Below, in pieces: positions 1 to 13,070 of a DNA stretch of 64,000 bases. Positions within the stretch are counted from its first letter, which is position 1, and the number at the start of each line of letters is the position of its first letter. The position numbers and the translations under genes were made by a program. Below the pieces are notes generated by a model, which was not told where the DNA came from, made no database searches, and saw nothing but the letters and a program-made list of their open reading frames with translations. Origin of the DNA: Durio zibethinus (Eukaryota; Streptophyta; Magnoliopsida; Malvales; Malvaceae); contig NW_019167860.1 of the NCBI RefSeq assembly GCF_002303985.1, forward strand, positions 11,695,403 through 11,759,402, in the 5' to 3' direction.

Positions 1-121
1 ATTTTATTTTTTACTTATTTTATGAAAAATAATATACATGATGCATGAATATAAGTGGGAGATATTTGTTATTGGATGAATTTCAACATTAGAAATTTTT
101 ATTGATCCTATACAATTTTTA

Positions 122-2224
122 TTACATAGGATTTACCATCCTAGAGTTATATCCATAGAAGCATTTGACTTGCTCATAATGGTCTTTCACCTTATCTAAA
201 AAGTTTACTAGGCACTGTCTATATTCTCCTATGGGATTGACTTCTCTTCTTAATGCTTTTACCTTTTCAATCATCTCCCATGCTTTTTTTACTGCCTTGC
301 AAACTTGATTAGGCAAGTGCTCTATGTACTGTTGCCTCCCTAAGCTTTCTGTCTTTCATCTCATGTGAGCATCCCTTTTTGAATCACATGTGAAGATCCA
401 ATCTTTTTTCCTTCTATGCCATTCATCTATTATTGTTGAAATATGGCTCTTGTGGTCTTGTAGTTGTATCTCTAACCTTTGGATCACTTGGTGAAGTGAT
501 TCTTTTTCATTCAGTACTTCGAAGTGCTTTTTTCTCTCTTTTGTGAGCATGACTTTCAACCTTTCTTTTTCGTTTTGGCATTCCACCAATCTTGCTGAGG
601 TTATAGAGTATAATCCCTTCAAATTCTAACATTCTTGAGAAATTCTGGTGGTCTCCTCTTGCTTTTCTTGAGCTTTGCTCTTCCATTGGTTTATTCCCTC
701 TCGGAGCTCATCCATTTCACATTGTTGACTAAGGTAAGACTTGGTGACTTTTTCAGTTTTGAATTGAACTCGTAACCTTTTATTTTCTTGGTGTAAATCT
801 TTCAAATCACTATTAGCCAAGTTTTTTTATGACTTTTTCTAATCTGCTCCCTTGTATCTCTGTTTCATATTTCAATTGCTCTACTTTCTCGCGAAATCTT
901 AAATTTTTTCTTTTTATTTCTTTTTTTTTTCAGCTTTTAATTCTTTCTTGACAAGCTCAATTTTTGATAATTGCACCTCTTTCGAAAGATTAACTAATTG
1001 ATATGAGCTGTCATCAAAAGAAAGTACTATGTCTCTAGGCCGTCTTACTTTCCAAATCTGGTAATCAAAAGTGACTTTATCGATGAGTGGCCCTAACCTT
1101 ATTCTTTGTGTTTTCTTCCATGCTTGGATCAACTACTTCAAGGTTTTTGATGGATTCGATTCCCTATAAATAAATTCTACTTGGACCAGGCCATGAGTAG
1201 CAGGAACAAACTGCTTTGCATCAAATTGCCTAAGCACCATTAATGAAGCATAACTTATAATGCCCCATAGCCCTAATAACGATATCCATGGCTCATTTCT
1301 TCCATGATACAACAAGGGCACACGAGGCATCCAAGGCGTCATCCATTCGAATTCATCTCCAATAAGCCTTCACAAGAAAAGGACCCATTCTTCCTTAGTC
1401 TTTAATATCGACCATTGGCTTTTACAAAACTTTTCAATTTGTGCCTTATTTCAAAGATATGATTTTGAAAATACACTCTTTCCACACTTAAAATGACTTT
1501 TAACCTATACGTATAATAGAGATGCACATCGTATGAATCATCTTTTTCCATTTCATCGATAGAAATTCAATGACCTGATGGTTTTGGCTAAGACTGCTGG
1601 AGTCAGATTAATTGCTTAGGTTTTAATTTGCTTAAAAAAGTCTATCAGAGTTATCTCAATGTAACCCAAAGTCTTCGAAAAGATTATCATACCATACAAT
1701 ACTAGAACAAATACAGCCATACCTTGATCATCATTTAAATGCTCCTGAATGAAGTTTCGAAGAAAGTCTCAACGAATGCCGAGATGTTCACCTTTAGACT
1801 TTGTGAAGGAATCAATGGTTTCTACTTTAACCCCCATAAGCTTGGCTAACTTTTTACGATAACCTGATTTTGGCTTTCGGGTAAATACTTTATCTGGACA
1901 TTATAATTCTATCCCAAGCAAAATCGAATACTCATTGATAATTGGCACTAAATCTTCCTAATTAAAAGTGAAGCATCTATAGGATGGATCTCAAAACTGT
2001 ATAACTGTTTTGACCTGTTGTTCTTCGATTGCTACTGAAATGAGGGATGCAATCTGTCCATACTTTTTGTAAAAGCTTTCTTTTTTTTCTTCACTTAACT
2101 GACCGCAGACAGCAGTTAACTCTTTTAAATCATTTTGTGTGAGATCTAAATGCACTTTCTCGGGTAATTCAGACATATAACCGGTAGGAAAACAATCTAC
2201 ATTCTTTTGTTGAGCTTCTTTCAA
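122..2224 (-). pseudogene. DUF7745-like coiled-coil protein, broken (retrotransposon-associated)
   Basis: A series of minus-strand reading-frame pieces can be chained into one decayed protein. The N-terminal half (about 2,224 to 1,140) contains an acidic start and then a conserved block with WMPRVPLLYHGRNEPW, LLGLWGIISYA and the QFDAKQFVPATHGL stretch. The C-terminal half (about 1,132 to 122) is a long charged coiled coil rich in E, K, Q and L. From memory this order matches the plant proteins annotated DUF7745, which are abundant in rosid genomes and linked to repeats. Several in-frame stops and frame changes interrupt it, for example around 1,130 and 620, so no functional product is expected. 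It lies between the left edge and an LTR-like block, on the same strand as the gag remnant at 5,410-6,600. Function of the family is not known to me. Confidence 0.6.
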
Positions 2225-2589
2225 CTAAATATGTATTTCATTATGTGACTCACATGACACACTGATTGAGGATGAGCAAATCTATAGTTCTATGGGATCC
2301 ATGAAAACTTCTTAGGAGAAATATGTCCTAGAGCAAATATCTCGATGCAAAATTGTATGATATGATTAATGCAAAAAAAAAAAAAATTGAGTTAGTGTGA
2401 GGATGTGGTTTAAGAAAAAAATATATTTTTTATTTTTTAGTGTTTTGAGATTTTTTATTTGTTTTGTTTTGTTTCGTATTATACACAACTTTTATTCTTA
2501 GGTATTTCTTACAAGAAGATAGACAAGACTTTACATAAAGCTGGTTTCCTAGGCTTATTATATGCTAGGTTTGGATTAACAGTGTCTAA

Positions 2590-5220
2590 ATGTTCTCAAA
2601 TTGTTTCTTACTGTCGTCCATGTTGGGCTAGTAAGGTACCCTGATCTTCACCCATTACAGGCTATGAACAGAAAAGGTTTAATTTGAGTGAAAGTATTTC
2701 GTTTGCCATTACAGAGGTTATCACCTCACGAGAGTATAGGTACTTTACTTCCTCATATAAAGGACGAAACCCAGGTATAGAGCTCATGTATGAGATGTAT
2801 CGTGCCATTGTGTGCAAATATATCCTAATTTATTGAGAGTAATATATACAAAAAAAAAATAAAACATAAGAGGTATAGTAAAAGAAATGTATGTAAATTT
2901 TTTTGCTTTTTATTTTCGATTTATTTTATTTTTTTATTTTTACCTTTTTACCTTTTTTATTGAAAATGAAAAATAAAAATCTAAAAAATTGATTAAGACT
3001 GTTTAAATCAAAATTTGAGGATAACTAGTTAATTTTGGCCTAACTCTCGAAAACAAAAGGCGTCCCTAGTGGAGTCGCCAAGCTGTCGTAACAGTTTTGT
3101 GTTTGTTCGACGAATTTAAAAATGAAACAAAAAATAACGGAGTCACCACCAATCTTTTTTGGCTAGGTGCGATTGGCCACCTACTAAAACATATCCTTTT
3201 AATAAAGTTTTAAAATTAATTAAAATTTATTAAAAAGATAATTTACGGTCTATGAAACAATCTGGATTCGGGAGTCGGTTACGTGTGAGGAAAGATTAGC
3301 ACCCCCACAGCGCCCGTTAAAAATGGTACCAATTAACAATGTGTTATCCTTTGATTTTGATAAAAATAGTCCAATTTTTGGTGTTCGAAAAATAATTTTC
3401 TTGATTTTTTATTTATTAGAAAAAAATTTATTCTCGAGAAAAATAAATTAAAACCCTTTTATTGAAATAATTTTTAAAATTTTCCAGTACGTTGGTAACA
3501 TTAGAAGAACTTTTTCTCACATAGAGTTTCTTAAGCACCGCTTCTTGAAATACCTTAGAATCTCATCTTCGAAAGCTCAAATTTACTTTTCGTAAAAAAT
3601 GTAATGCATACAATGCAAAATGTTACCATGTTGATGCACACATTTTATTTTCCTTTGTTAAAAATTTTATTAATTATTTTATTAAATTTTTATTTAAAAT
3701 TTTGAAGAAAAAATGAAATTTTCATTATATTGATGATTTTCTATAAATATTCTAATACACTGGTAATATTTTACAAAAAATCTTCTCACCTAGAGATTTC
3801 TTAAAGCATTTCTACTCGAAATACTTTTAGAATCTCATCATCGGATAAAATTTTTTTTCTTCTCATTTTTATTACTTATATTTTTAATATATTAATCAAT
3901 TTTTATTTATTACTTTAAAAAAATTTTATTGTATTGAAAATTTTTTATAAATACTCCAATATATTTATAGTATTTTAAAAAAAATCTTATCACCTAGAGA
4001 TTTTGTAGGCATCACTACTCGAAATAACTTTGAATTTCATCGTCGAATAAAAATTTATTTTTCCTACATTTTTTATTAGTTTAGTATTATTATTAAATTT
4101 ATTTTTATATTATTTTATTTTTAACGTTTATTTTAAAAATTAACAAAATTATAATAAAAAATTTAATCACATATTTCATCATTTAATCTAACAAATATAA
4201 ATATTTTAATATGCATAAATATTAATAAAATAATATATAAAAAATTAAAAAAAATTTTTTTTACCTAAACCAGATCGATCAATGGTCCAGTCAATGCGCG
4301 GTTCGATTTGACGGTTTGGTCCGACGATTCGGGTGTGGTTCGGCTCAGTTTGGGCAAGGTCTAGTTGGTTCAGCAGTTTGATACCGGTTCGGTTCGGGTT
4401 CAACAGTTCGACTTCAGTCCAGTTAGATTGGTCAGAGGCTGATGGAGAAGCGGGTCACGGGTCGGGTGTACGGACCCTAAGTCAGGTAGTGGGTTGACGC
4501 GCGAATCCTGGTTGCTTAAAATGACATCGTTTTGGGCGTTTATTGAAACGACGTCATTTTGGTTTTCACCGTTTATATAAAAGGTTTAATTTTTTTTCAG
4601 TCATTTTTCCTTTCCTCTCCAAAAAAAATACATGTTTTCTTTCTCTCTTTTATTTTCGGTCGACCTGGGGCTGGTGGCCGTCCTCGCGATGGCCATCGCA
4701 GTCTTCACCGGTGACGAACTCTGGCCACCATCGACGGGGCTGAAAAATTTTTAAAAATACCCACAAACTCATTTCGACCTCCTTTTCACCAAAAGGAGTC
4801 CCCACTTCCCTATATCTACTTTCAAAGTTTTCGGTGAAACTATATATTTTTTTGTATTGACTCTTTTTTTTTAAACTGACTTTTTTTTCTTCGTGCAGAA
4901 AGCTCGATGTTGGGCTCCTCCCTACGGAGAGGACTGTTTGATTTTTTTTTATTTTTTTGGTAGAATCTCTCCCTCCTTCTCTCTCTATGTTTTTGGTTTG
5001 ACTAGGAGCTCTATTTATAAAGCTCTGGCCATACGTGTGCTTAAGGGAAAGGCATAGAGCTCGACATGTGGTGTAAGCACGAGCCCCATACCTCTGTTTT
5101 TTTTTTGTAACATCTGACAGTGATAGGGTTAGGTGATCAGAGGGGTGGGGGGTAGGGCATGGTGAGGGATGGGTGATAGGGTATGGTGGCAGTGGCGCCG
5201 GAGAAGGCACCACTGCCATC
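2590..5220. repeat. LTR-like block, copy 1 of a diverged pair
   Basis: This block is clearly homologous to 6,890-9,060. Shared landmarks in the same order are the CTCACGAGAGTATA stretch (about 2,728 and 7,033), the GGAGTCGCCAAGCT-type stretch (about 3,071 and 7,271), the GATTGGCCA-type stretch (about 3,170 and 7,367), an AATGGTACC/CAGTACC stretch (about 3,322 and 7,474), and a promoter-like stretch with an AACGACGT box followed by a TATA-like TATAAAAGG (about 4,545-4,590 and 8,870-8,915). Inside it are three repeated units of about 230 bp near 3,480, 3,730 and 3,950, each with a TCTCACC-TAGAG-type core. A pair of matching blocks flanking a gag remnant is what LTRs of a Ty3-type element would look like. 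Exact TG..CA ends and target duplications were not found. Confidence 0.6.
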
Positions 5221-5409
5221 CCCTATTTTTTTTTCTATTCTTTTTTTTGTATTTTTTTTGGTATTTTGTATTATTTGGCATTTTTTTGTATTTTGTATTT
5301 AATAATAATATTATTATTTTTTGGGACAAATTTGATGTCCATAGTTACAAATGCCTTAACTAGTTTTTTCTACGAAATGATACACATTATATCTAATTGA
5401 GTATACAAC

Positions 5410-6600
5410 CTAGCAACAGACCTGATAAGAATGTCTTGAAATATATAAATCAAGAGCTTTGTTATCACGAACATGAGCAACCATTTTTCTGCAATACATA
5501 GTGACATGGATCACTAGGCATTTAGTCCAATCATACTTTTCAAATTCTAAAACATTAAATTTGGGTGAAACAACCACATCTGTCACCAAACAAAACTCTA
5601 ATGCATCCATAAATTTATAAAAATCTATTTTCTCAATAACTTGAAGCCTCTCCTCTATGAGATCCATATTCCTTTGGGTGCTTGAATTTTTTATTGCTTT
5701 AAATGAACTTTCTTTTAATTTTTATAACTTTTCGGGATTGTTAGGATTTGAATTGGATCACATTTATCTCTAGGCATAGTGTATCCTTGAGGTTGTCCTT
5801 GTGCAATTACTAAAGGTATTCTAAAATGATATTATGCCTCTAAAAGTTAGTGTTATTAGATTTGATGTGAACCAAACCTAGCAGGATATAAGAAACCTTT
5901 GATTTTTTTTTAATGTGGGCTTCCTTCACTTTTCCATTCAAATTTTTAACATTTCCATTATCTGGGCTAAGTCTCCTATCATTTCATCTTAAACTTTCTC
6001 AAATTTCTCAAATCGTCTACTTTATTGTTGCTCCATGGTATTAGATAAATGGCAAGTAGGTTTGTTTGAAACTTTTAACGATTAAGCTTTTAGATCATTA
6101 TTACCACAATTAAGAATTAGGATGATGGGTAACTACAAATTTATGCAAATAGAAAAAATTTATATGAATGAATGAATTGATGCATTCATTGAATGTTATC
6201 AAATAAAAAAGCTTTTAAAAATTAAATATCATCTTGATAATAAGAATCTCCAAAAAACATTCTTAAATAATCTTAAAATCTATTGCCTGATCCTATATTT
6301 CAACTTCAAGATCATGGTACTACCATTGATAAGTTCTTTAACGAATACAATTAGGCAATGAACTTTAAGCAATCTTGAGTTCCACTCCGTTCTTGACACT
6401 TAACCGGCTAGCATAAACAAATTGAGCGTAATGAGGCTTATTGAGAATGGGCCGCTTTAAGCTTTTCCACTAACTTAGTAAGTCTTATTTTTATTTTTTT
6501 TATGTCATGACCAAATTCCTCTTGGTTGAGTTCCAAGACTTGTATTTGTGCTTCCAATTGATCTCTTATATCTTCTAAATTGCTAACCCAAATAGGTAAA
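5410..6600 (-). pseudogene. Ty3-type retrotransposon gag remnant
   Basis: The longest open piece (5,410-5,667) reads RLQVIEKIDFYKF, then VSPKFNVLEFEKYDWTKC and TMYCRKMVAHVRDNKALDL. This matches the conserved gag pattern of plant Ty3-type elements in which a PPKFKxPxFEKYDGTxCP motif is followed by a YCRKM motif. Upstream pieces at about 6,600-5,670 give a short coiled coil (LEAQIQVLELNQEEFGHDI) and a linker, broken by stops. The reading stops at about 5,405, just after the point where the intact family continues with the FQDSL region, so the rest of gag and all of protease, reverse transcriptase and integrase are missing. It is flanked by the two LTR-like blocks, which suggests an internally deleted element. 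Confidence 0.6.
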
Positions 6601-6889
6601 AGATTTCTATATTATGCAATGACATGATGAATGAACGATAATGATCTATAAATGAGTGAAATGCATGAAATGAATAAATAAATAATTGCAAACCTATTGA
6701 TGTTAAACAAGAATAGAGTTAGCATACAATATAAATAACAAAAAAGACAAAACAAGTTAGTGCACAATTTATGTAAAATAAAAGGTATGTGACCTAAATT
6801 TGTGTTTTTTCTATAGAAATGAATAATATAGCTTTATCTTGATACTAGACTCTTAAGGTTCATTATATGCAAGATTTAAGATTTGATAT

Positions 6890-9060
6890 AGGCTAAAAGG
6901 TTCCTAAATTATTCTTTACTGTCGCCCACGCTGGATAAGTATGGTACTCTAATCGTCACCCATAACATGTTTCAAACGAAAAAGATTTAATTTGAGTGGG
7001 AGTATTTTACTAGCCATTGTTGAGGTTAATATCTCACGAGAGTATAAATACTCTACCCTCTTTTAAGAAAGATGGAGCTTGAGTCCAGAGCTCATATTAT
7101 GATATACACGTAGAGTTTGTGAAGGAACAAATTCTTAAACACATTTTAAAAAAATAGACAAATAAGAAAATAATCAAGCAAATAAATGAATAAAGAAATC
7201 TAGATTATTCAACCAAGACTTTAGGATTATATAATTTTTTTTTTTGGGTTTGATTCTCTTAAGTCCCCATTGGAGTCGCTAAGCTATCATAACGTATTGA
7301 TTCGAGGACTCGAATGCTAGACATGAAAAGTCAAAAGTCACCATTATTTTTTTTTTGTTGAGGTACGATTGGCCATCAATCCTATCTTTTGGTTTATGAA
7401 TTTGAGGTTAGGTTCAGGAGTACAATTACGTGTGGGAAATATTATAGCAACTCCATAACGCCTATCTGAAGACAGTACCAATTAATCTTATATGATCTTA
7501 GAATGATTTTTTTCTTGAAATTTTTTTACTTATTACTTTATCATTTTTTATTTTTTATTATTAAAATATTAAAAAAAATTTAAGTTATTATGATACTTTT
7601 GTTATAACTTAAAAAAATTTCTCATCTCAAGAGTATTTAAAGAAGTCACTTATTTACTTGAAAAGATTTCGTCATTTGATTTATTTTAATATTTTGAAAG
7701 CAAAGTAGATTATAATTTCTTTACACAAATACTTATGGTATAATTTTAAAAATTTAGAGGAAGATCATCACTTTTGATTCATTCTTAGTTTTATAATCAA
7801 AAGAAATTTTAATCTACTTTGTAATATTTATTTATTGTTTTTTTATTATTGAAGTAAAAAAAACTCATTGGTTAAATACCCAAAATATTTCCAATACTTT
7901 TGGACTATTTTGAGAAAAAAACCTTGCCTAAAAAATTTTGATAAAATCATCACTCATAACTTTTATTCTTGTAAAATTTTATTTACCTTAACAATTTAAA
8001 TATTTTATGTTTTATTATTTTTTATTGAAAGATTTTCAAATAATCTTACCAATACTTTTGATAAAATTAAAAAAAACACTTTTTAAAAATCACCACCTTT
8101 GATTTTATAATTATTGTTATTATTCTTTTCTTTATGTATTTATTTAATTCTTGTTATTTATTTAAAGTGAATATTATTTTTATTATTTTTATGAAAAATT
8201 TTTAAAATATTTTCAACACTTTTAGAAAATTTTAAAAATTTTCTTTGTATGAAAAACTACCACTTGTGACATTATTCTTATTAATAATGTTTTTTTTTTT
8301 CATGCTTGAAAATTTTTAAAATGTTTCTAACACTTTTATAATATTTTAAAAAATTTCTTTGTTTGAATATTTTTAATAAAATTATCACTTTTGATTTTAT
8401 TATTTATTATTATTGATTTTTTTTGTCTCTTTTATATTTTTCTTTATTCTTGTTCATTAAAATTTTTATTTTTATTATTTCATTTTATTATTTTAAATTA
8501 TTTAAGAGAAAATTAAAATTTCAAATTTTCCTAAGTTTATTTTTTAGCAATTATTTTAAATTAAGAATAACTAAAAATATTTTATATTTTCTACCATTTA
8601 TTTTATTTTTCTATCAAGAGTTTATGCAAAAATAAAATAAAAATACCAAAAAAATCAAAGATTAAATAATAAAAATATATTTAAAAAATTGAGTAGAAAA
8701 AATAAAAAATAATGATAAAAATACTTAAAATGCCCTTGGTCAACTTGAGTCAACGGTTCAAAATTGGTTTACCTAGGCTGGTTAACGGTTGAAGAAGGCG
8801 TAGGTCATGAGTCAAGTTTTATGGACCTCGGGTTTGATCCGAGTCTACATGCGGATCTTTCTTGCCTAAAACGACGTTATTTTCATCTTTTTTTTTGTAG
8901 ACTATAAAAGGCCTAATTTTTTTATTTCATTTTTCTTTTATTTCTTTCCCTTACAAAGAGAGAGCTTTTGTTTCTAGGCAATTTCTAACTGTTGGTTTAG
9001 TCACTAGTGCAGCTGCCAGCCATCATACCAGATGTCGGTTACCTACGTAGAAAATTTTTT
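6890..9060. repeat. LTR-like block, copy 2 of a diverged pair
   Basis: This is the second copy of the block described at 2,590-5,220, in the same orientation. Homology starts near the TTACTGTCGCCCACG stretch and runs past the AACGACGTTATT box and TATAAAAGG stretch near 8,870-8,915. Looser similarity may continue to about 9,370. Between about 7,550 and 8,420 it contains five or six degenerate units of roughly 130 bp with TTTTAAAA-rich cores and an ATCACTTTTGATT-type motif, whereas copy 1 has about three longer units. Divergence is high by eye, so the insertion is old. Confidence 0.55.
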
Positions 9061-10139
9061 CAGAAAGTCTAAAAAAATCTTTTTTTTCTTTTTTTTTCCC
9101 TTCATCAAGTTGGATTTTCCCAAAAATCAACCAAAACTCCTAGATCTAGCTTTAAAGCCAATGGTTTTCACCTTCAAAAAGCCCTAGCTTTGCCATACCA
9201 AACAGCTTGAGTTTCCATTATGTCTCTTTCTAAGTCGAGATCCTTATCTCCTTCTTAAATCCAGCCACCAAACTCCTTAGAATCCCTTAAACCAAAACTT
9301 ATGGCTTTTCTCCCCTTTTTATGTTTTTTATTTCCTTTTTTGTGGCTTTTGGCACTGCTTCTCTCATCTCAAGGTGTAAACACCCCATTTTGTTAGCGAA
9401 TTTTTTGAAATTCATCGGGTTTTGAATTTTTATTTTGATTGTACAATTGAGCTTTAATTGAAAAAGTGAATTTTAGGACTAAAGATTAAGCTATAAATTT
9501 TATTTGTATTTTATTTTTTTTAGGTTAATTTTTGGTTTAATTTTTGTTTTTTAAGTAAAAAGAGTAAAAGTCAATTGGTAAAAAAAAATATAAATAAAAG
9601 GTAAAAATAAAAAAGTGAGATTTTGCATAGAAAATCTTAAATTCAATTCAACTCTTGGATTCTATCTCAGTTTTAACTTTAATGGTTGAATAATTTTGAA
9701 AAGATTTGGAGTTCAATCTATTGAAAAAGAAAAGATTACATAGATAATAAATTTAGAGAAAAATCCTAGATTTGGTTGAATTAATATCTTTCAAATCGAA
9801 AAAGATTCAATTCTTATATAAAGACCTTGTATCTAAGATCAAAATGGGGGGCCTCACAATAATTGACTTCAAAATCAAACAAAGGTCATTGAAAAGAGAG
9901 AAAATTTGGAAAAAATTTTGAATCATCAAAGAAGAAGCTATTAAGCAAAAAAAATTTTTGCAAAAAGATCCAGTTAGAGTTTTTAGAAGGAAAGTTCAAA
10001 TTTATAGTAGGAAGTATCAATTTTTGAAGGGTGAAAAATTATTTGAACTCGTGATCCATTAAGGTAATATTTGTTTTCATTTTTTTTTTGTGATTTTTAC
10101 ATAACTTTTATAATATTTAATTGCTTACTCTTATTTTTA

Positions 10140-10720
10140 TATTTATTACGTACTATTTATTTTTGCATGAACTTGCATAACTAATATTATATTTGCATTA
10201 TTAATATTATATTTGCACGAATTTAATTTGCTTGCATGATTTATTTAATTGTATGATTATTAATATATTTATTTGCATGATTACCTAATATATTTATGTG
10301 TGTGATTGCATGTTATTAATATATTTATTTATGTGATTTAATAATATATTTATTTGTATGATTATATTTAATTTGATTGCATGATTATTAATATATATAA
10401 TTGCTTGATTATTACTATATTTATTTGTATGATTATATTTAATTTAATTGTATGATTATTAATATATTTAATTGCATGATTATTAATATATTTATTTATA
10501 TGATTATATTTGATTGCGTGATTATATATATTTGCATGAATGATTTTTATGGTATTATATTATTGCATGATAATTTTTACGTGGTATGATTTTATATCAT
10601 TGCATTATTTATTGCATGCTATGATTTTTTATTACTGCATTATTTATTGCATGATATGATTTTATTTATTGCATGATATGATTTTATGTTTATTGCATGA
10701 TTGTTGATATTTTTATAGTA
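10140..10720. repeat. Degenerate AT-rich minisatellite array
   Basis: Units around the theme TTGCATGATTATTAATATAT recur about twenty times with variable spacing of roughly 25-35 bp. Examples lie at 10,255, 10,290, 10,375, 10,448 and 10,478. The last part shifts to TATTGCATGATATGATTTTA units (10,600-10,690). Confidence 0.7.
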
Positions 10721-10923
10721 TTTTTTTTGTATGACCATGTGGTGTAAATAAAAAAAAAGGGATTGGAATTGTTTGATTTGCGTGATAAAACCATATTTCA
10801 TTAAAGTTTAATTTAGATAACACATAATTAATTACATATAATTTGTTGCACATATTTGGTTATATTTGGTTAGAAAAATAAAAAGGGAATTTTTGGTTTT
10901 CGGTTTTGGTGGGTTGTTAAGAC

Positions 10924-12113
10924 TTTTCTGGATATTGTATTTGGTTGTTGGTGATTTGGGTATAAAAGGGTTCAACTAACGTGGGATGGCATTTAGGTTG
11001 CTTGGGTGATGAGAGATGGCAGTGAGAGTATGGTCAATTAGGGTGTTGCTTTGATGAGGCTAATGCTGAGGTTGATAAAGTTCTGGTCTTGTGGAAGAGG
11101 GTACTGACAAGGCTAGTGTTGGGTAAAAGAAGGGTTTAGTGATAGGTTTTGGCAAGGTTGGTTTTTGAAATGGTAGAGGCAAGGGTGATTCGGCTGAGGG
11201 TGGTGATAGAGGGGAGCTTGGATTCAACTTAGGCAGTGTGTTTCTTGGTCCTTATTAGCCTCCTATTTTTTTTGTGAATTTTGAGCATTAATTTATCCCC
11301 TTTAAAATCCATACCAAATCCCTTAATTATAAGGATCACAATCCATTTTTTTCAATTAGTTAGCTGATTGGCCATAGAAAATGGGGTGAAGCTTGGACTT
11401 TAAGCTTCTCATTGATTTTGCCATATCCACCTCTTGAAATCTTCTCTTTTTTTCTTTGACATTTTTTTTTTATTTTTTTAAAAATTAATTAATATAATAA
11501 TTGAAAACATGATTAAAATACTTTCTGGATATTGTATTTGGTTGTTGGTGATTTGGGTATAAAAGGGTTCAGCTAAAAGTGGGATGGCATTTAGGTTGCT
11601 TAGGTGACGAGAGATGGTAGTGAGAGTGTGGTCGATTAGGGTGTTGGCTGATAAGGCTGGTGCTAGGGCTGATGAGGCTCCGATCTTGTAGGATAAGGTA
11701 CTGGCAAGGTTGGTGCTGGGCAAAAATAAGGTTTAGAGATGGGTTTTGGCAAGGTTGGTTTTTGAAATGGTAGAGGTAAGGGTGATTCGGGTTAAAGAGT
11801 TGATAAAATAAGCTTGGATTCAGTTTGGGTAGTGTATTTTTTGGTCCTCATTAGCCTTCCCTTTTTTTGTGAATTTTGGGCATCAATTTAACCCCCTTAA
11901 AATCCAAACCAAATCTTTTAATTATAGGGATCATAATCCATTTTTTCAACTGGTTAGCTGATTGGCCATGGAAAATAAGGTAGAGCTTGGACTTTAAGCT
12001 TCGTACCAATTTTGCCATATCCACCTATTGAAATCTTCTCTTTTTTTTGACTTTTTTTTTATTTTTTTTAAAAATTAATTAATATAATAATTGAAAACAT
12101 GATCAAAAATACT
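10924..12113. repeat. Tandem duplication of about 597 bp
   Basis: Two adjacent direct copies run from about 10,924 to 11,520 and from 11,521 to about 12,113. Both start TTTCTGGATATTGTATTTGG, share the GGGTATAAAAGGGTTC, GTGATTCGG and GCTTGGACTTTAAGCTTC stretches in the same order, and end in an AATTAATATAATAATTGA stretch. The copies differ at scattered single bases and by small indels. A minus-strand open frame over 11,478-11,723 crosses the junction and looks fortuitous. Confidence 0.85.
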
Positions 12114-12199
12114 TGAATGAGTTTAAAATGGATACATAAAAATTATGAATGCAATTTGAATTTAATTTCAATCAATCCGAATAAAATTAGGTATCTACA

Positions 12200-13070
12200 A
12201 TGCTCTTAATGATACAAATTCAAAATTATGAAAAACAATGATTGTTGCAATAATGATTTCTGCGTGGGTTGGTGGCCTTTAAAAGCATGCCAAAAAGAAA
12301 GAACGAAGACCTTGACTTCCAAAGCAACCTTGTTTAAATAACCCTGCTTAATTTAACCAATGTGAAACGTGAGTTGGACCAAAGGTATAGCCGAATCACT
12401 AGGCATTCCATCCAATTCTATTTTGAAAAATCATATTTGGGAATCTTAAACAAAAATTGTATTTTGAAAAATACAATTTTAAATTGTTTATAATCAATAT
12501 CATGTTATTACATAAATTTTATAACAAATTAAAAAATTGATTAATAGGATGATAAAACAAAAAACTTTTGATCTATAACAACACGTGAATAATCTATCTA
12601 AGATAAATAATTAATTTTGTTAAACGTGTCTCACGTTAAAAATTAACAATGATAATGGAACTCTAAGTGCATCTAATAGCTTTTTTTTTTTTACCCATTT
12701 CAAATTTTGAGTTATTGCATCCATCACGTTTCCACTTTAATTTAACTTTATTTCAAAAAACAATGAAAACCCAACATAAACTTTAGAGTCAACGGTGGAT
12801 TATAGGATCTTGTTTGTTTTCCATTTTGCTTGTGGAAATCGTTATTAGGCTTTTTTTTTTCTTTAAATATTTATACCTAACTTTTTAAACATGCTTGGAT
12901 ACATCAATTTTGTAAATATTAAATTTCAACCTCTTTAAATTCAATAAGCAACGAATCTATTATTCAATTTCAACCAGCTGTAATTGAAACTACCTAAGTA
13001 TAAAACTTAAACATGGCTTTGATCACTTTTATAAAAGTAATGGTTCAAGCTATTCTTGTCCTATCTATAT
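12200..13070. other. Intergenic, no feature recognised
   Basis: AT-rich unique-looking sequence between the candidate LTR and the TRIM-like element. No coding signal, repeat or RNA gene was recognised on either strand. Confidence 0.5.

Larger units (their letters stand above)
9375..12199. repeat. Candidate solo LTR, 2.8 kb
   Basis: The block begins TGTAAACACCCC and ends GGTATCTACA, giving imperfect inverted ends of the TG..CA type used by plant LTRs. It holds a leader-like A-rich stretch (9,580-10,070), an AT-rich degenerate array (10,140-10,720) and a 597-bp tandem duplication (10,924-12,113). No coding sequence was recognised. The 5-bp flanks (CAAGG and ATGCT) do not match, so there is no supporting target duplication. 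It may instead be part of the neighbouring Ty3-type element. Confidence 0.4.

Noticed and set aside
5180..5210. TGGCGCCGGAG stretch as a Ty3-type primer binding site
   Set aside because: It resembles the TGGCGCC motif used by some Ty3-type elements, but its strand does not fit the minus-strand gag and no LTR end lies next to it.
4650..5219. 189-residue minus-strand open frame
   Set aside because: It lies across the promoter-like and leader part of an LTR-like block, has a proline- and serine-rich low-complexity translation and matches no family known to me.
11478..11723. Minus-strand open frame of 81 codons
   Set aside because: It crosses the junction of the 597-bp tandem duplication and has no domain or conserved pattern.
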